From Hyphomicrobiales bacterium (GTDB taxonomy: Bacteria > Pseudomonadota > Alphaproteobacteria > Rhizobiales > JACESI01): 46,166 bases of DNA. The translations under genes and the position numbers were made by a program. The stretch is taken from assembly GCA_039973685.1 (NCBI GenBank), contig JBDWKL010000049.1, forward strand, positions 1-46,166, read 5' to 3'. The notes under the pieces were generated by a model. It did no database searches, was not told where the DNA came from, and was given only the letters and a program-made list of their open reading frames with translations. Shown piece after piece: positions 44,463 to 46,166 of the stretch. The stretch's first letter is position 1. Each line of letters begins with the position of its first letter.

Positions 44463-44687
44463 TTCTCAATTTCCTCTTTCCCCCCGCCATAATAACTGCG
44501 TTATCTGGCTTTTATTCAGTAGGCAAACTAAGGCAATTTTTCACAATTAACAATGGCGATACACCAATAACAAAACTGATGAGGCTGCAAATTCTGACGC
44601 AGCGGCATTTTCAGTATTATTTCGACAACAGGGTTATGCCGTTTTGAAGCGCCTGCATGGTGATTTTACGATAGCAAAGGGAATGAA
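44463..44687. other. Intergenic region upstream of the TAXI-like gene
   Basis: About 225 bases with no gene; it should contain the promoter of the TAXI-like gene on the minus strand. I see no confident promoter elements or repeats apart from the terminator at its right end. Confidence 0.4.
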
Positions 44688-44720
44688 AAGAGGCTGCCTT
44701 TAATTGAGGGGCAACCTCTT
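44688..44720 (-). terminator. Terminator-like hairpin after the GNAT gene
   Basis: On the minus strand AAGAGGTTGCC pairs with GGCAGCCTCTT (one mismatch) and is followed by TTC and a few T. It lies just after the stop of the GNAT gene at 44739 and probably ends its transcript. The T run is short. Confidence 0.65.
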
Positions 44721-44738
44721 GATTTTGAACGAAGTGAT

Positions 44739-45425
44739 TTAGCGTTCGCCCCATGCATGCAGGCTTTCCCATGTGCTCTTGTTCAATCGATAATGGTCTA
44801 TGGCGACCATGCCGTTGACGGCAAGGGACATGGCCATGCCACTATGAGTGAACTGGAAACCGCATTTTTCTAGCACCCGTTTTGATTGGTGATTGCTGGA
44901 ACGTGCCGTGGCTGCAACGGCATTGATAGTTTCGTTTTTAAAGGCGAAATCAATGATGGCCTGGGTTGCTTCGGCGGCAATACCATTGCCCCAGAACGGT
45001 TCGCCCAGCCAATAGCCGACAACCACACGGTCGGTGTCTAAGTCGCATGGTCTATATCCGCATCCGCCAAGGAAATTGTCCTCAAAGCGATCTGTGACTG
45101 CGAATGTTTGTCGTCTGACTGATGGTTTCGCCAGAACCTCTGCCCAATGGGCTGCATCATCAAGGGTATAGGGGGAGGGCATCTGCCCAAGGTTTTTGGC
45201 GACATTTGGATTGTTGGCAAATTTTACGATGGCGGCATAATCGCGCTTATGGGGCGCGCGCAACGTCAATCGTTTCGTGCTGAGCACGACAGGTGCCGTT
45301 TTCACTGCTTTGTTCTGATGTGTCGGGGCTGAAGCTGTGTTGACCACCCCGCCCTGACTTATTTCGCCTGGTTGCCGTAGTTCGGGGGATAAGCCTTGTT
45401 CGTCATATTCATGTATTTCAACCAT
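44739..45425 (-). CDS. GNAT-family N-acetyltransferase (RimJ/RimL type) with N-terminal extension
   Basis: A 228-residue protein. About 45 polar residues precede the domain VVLSTKRLTLRAPHKRDYAAIVKFANNPNVAKNLGQMPSPYTLDDA. The acetyl-CoA region is VVGYWLGEPFWGNGIAAEATQAIIDFAF, followed by ATARSSNHQSKRVLEKCGF. The target is unknown. ATG at 45425 has GGAGA six bases upstream and is preferred to the ATG at 45437, which has none. In Rhizobiales an acetyltransferase gene often follows rplU-rpmA ahead of obgE; here it is in that position, but obgE does not follow. Confidence 0.87.
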   Translation of the reverse strand: MVEIHEYDEQGLSPELRQPGEISQGGVVNTASAPTHQNKAVKTAPVVLSTKRLTLRAPHKRDYAAIVKFANNPNVAKNLGQMPSPYTLDDAAHWAEVLAKPSVRRQTFAVTDRFEDNFLGGCGYRPCDLDTDRVVVGYWLGEPFWGNGIAAEATQAIIDFAFKNETINAVAATARSSNHQSKRVLEKCGFQFTHSGMAMSLAVNGMVAIDHYRLNKSTWESLHAWGER

Positions 45426-45452
45426 CGTGATCTCCATTGGTTTGGATAAAGA

Positions 45453-45486
45453 AAAGGGGAGAGTGGCGGTGGCCTCTCTCCCCTTT
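45453..45486 (-). terminator. Intrinsic terminator after rpmA
   Basis: AAAGGGGAGAG and CTCTCCCCTTT form a perfect 11-base stem around a 12-base loop. On the minus strand it is followed by TCTTTATCC. It lies between rpmA and the acetyltransferase gene, so the ribosomal operon should end or be attenuated here. Confidence 0.85.
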
Positions 45487-45549
45487 GGATCACAATGTGA
45501 CTTTATCTCCGGGGGTTAAGACCACCGGAAATTTTGTTTCATCCGGTGT

Positions 45550-45819
45550 TTACTCTGCTGCTTCCATAAGCGGTGCCACAGAAATATACGTGCGACCATT
45601 CGCCTTGTTTTGGAAAATGACGTTGCCGGTTTCTTTTGCAAAAATTGTGTGGTCTTTGCCCATGCCGACATTGTCGCCTGGATGCCACTTCGTGCCGCGT
45701 TGACGCGCAATGATGTTGCCTGGAATGACGAGCTCGCCACCAAACTTTTTAATGCCAAGACGACGACCAGCTGAGTCGCGACCGTTACGGGATGAACCGC
45801 CTGCTTTTTTATGAGCCAT
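45550..45819 (-). CDS. rpmA: 50S ribosomal protein L27
   Basis: An 89-residue protein with the family start [22 protein letters not shown], then [32 protein letters not shown]27 reaches into the peptidyl transferase centre. The N-terminus needs no Firmicutes-type cleavage. It is 11 bases downstream of rplU on the same strand, the standard rplU-rpmA pair. Confidence 0.98.
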   Translation of the reverse strand: MAHKKAGGSSRNGRDSAGRRLGIKKFGGELVIPGNIIARQRGTKWHPGDNVGMGKDHTIFAKETGNVIFQNKANGRTYISVAPLMEAAE

Positions 45820-45830
45820 TTATCAGTCTC

Positions 45831-46166
45831 CTACTTAGCAGCTTTTGCAAGCTCTGCAGCTTGGTCTAGCCAGTTGTCACGTTCGATGCGGCCTTTGAAT
45901 GAAAGAGCATCGTCTACTTTTGCAATGTCGTCAGCAGTGAATGCTGCAACTTGCGCGAATTTTGTAATGCCGAGTGCATGTAGCTTTTTCTCAAGCACTG
46001 GTCCAACACCTGAAATTTCTTTCAAATCATCTGGCTCACCATCTTGAGCGGCAAACAATGCGCCTGCTGCAACGGCACCCGCTGCTGCGGCAGCTTTAGG
46101 CGCTGCTTTTGCTGCTGGCTTTTCAGCTGGCTTCGCATCGGCTTTCTTTGGTGCAGCTTTCTTAGC
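45831..46166 (-). CDS. rplU: 50S ribosomal protein L21, C-terminal part with helix-hairpin-helix extension (cut by window edge)
   Basis: The window holds the last 111 residues. They begin with an Ala/Lys/Pro-rich linker and continue with DLKEISGVGPVLEKKLHALGITKFAQVAAFTADDIAKVDDALSFKGRIERDNWLDQAAELAK, a helix-hairpin-helix fold of the kind fused to L21 in Rhizobiales. The conserved L21 core must lie beyond the right edge. It directly precedes rpmA. Assignment rests on the extension plus the rpmA neighbour. Confidence 0.88.
   Translation of the reverse strand, partial: AKKAAPKKADAKPAEKPAAKAAPKAAAAAGAVAAGALFAAQDGEPDDLKEISGVGPVLEKKLHALGITKFAQVAAFTADDIAKVDDALSFKGRIERDNWLDQAAELAKAAK

Overview
The window looks like chromosomal DNA of an alphaproteobacterium of the Hyphomicrobiales (Rhizobiales) type, with a moderate base composition near 50% GC by eye. 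Four things point there: the ffh–acetyltransferase–rpsP order, a ribosomal protein L21 with a C-terminal helix-hairpin-helix extension, BdhA next to IspG, and a large reducing polyketide synthase followed by an alpha-oxoamine synthase, matching the rhizobial capsule genes rkpA and rkpG. Both window ends cut ribosomal protein genes (rpsP on the left, rplU on the right). I see no tRNA, rRNA, CRISPR array, insertion sequence or prophage.

Layout. 1-2140 (minus): ffh, a GNAT acetyltransferase and the start of rpsP, tightly packed. 2527-4399 (plus): a permuted papain-like hydrolase overlapping an esterase. 4511-8094 (plus): lepA, folP, folB, folK, an elongation-factor gene leading a folate operon. 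8266-11712: pyruvate carboxylase. 11756-14981: a MAPEG-type membrane protein, a DUF188 protein, 3-hydroxybutyrate dehydrogenase and ispG. 15092-16920: a secreted EF-hand protein and a TusA-like protein. 17219-20267: a long-chain acyl-CoA synthetase with an unusual four-codon leader and a LiuR-like operator, then a CelD-like acyltransferase. 20276-23510 (minus): a mechanosensitive channel coupled to a CAP-domain lipoprotein.

23692-35021 is the most interesting part: an SDR reductase, a Wza/KpsD-type polysaccharide export lipoprotein (minus strand), a 2544-residue KS-AT-DH-MT-ER-KR-ACP synthase without thioesterase, and a PLP-dependent alpha-oxoamine synthase. Sinorhizobium has related genes (rkpA, rkpG, rkpH, rkpU) needed for K-antigen capsule. 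The enzymology parallels fungal sphinganine-analogue pathways (PKS + oxoamine synthase + ketoreductase), so I infer that the locus makes an amino-ketone or sphingoid-like long-chain lipid, possibly a capsule carrier or anchor.

35264-46166: isocitrate lyase with operator-like repeats upstream, a nitronate monooxygenase, a CapA-family protein, a Tat-exported L,D-transpeptidase, a GNAT acetyltransferase behind a CtrA-type site, typA/bipA, an unusual TAXI solute-binding-like membrane protein, another GNAT acetyltransferase, rpmA and the end of rplU. Metabolically the window combines fatty-acid activation, ketone-body oxidation, the glyoxylate shunt and pyruvate carboxylation. That suits a heterotroph able to grow on fatty acids, acetate or stored polyhydroxybutyrate.
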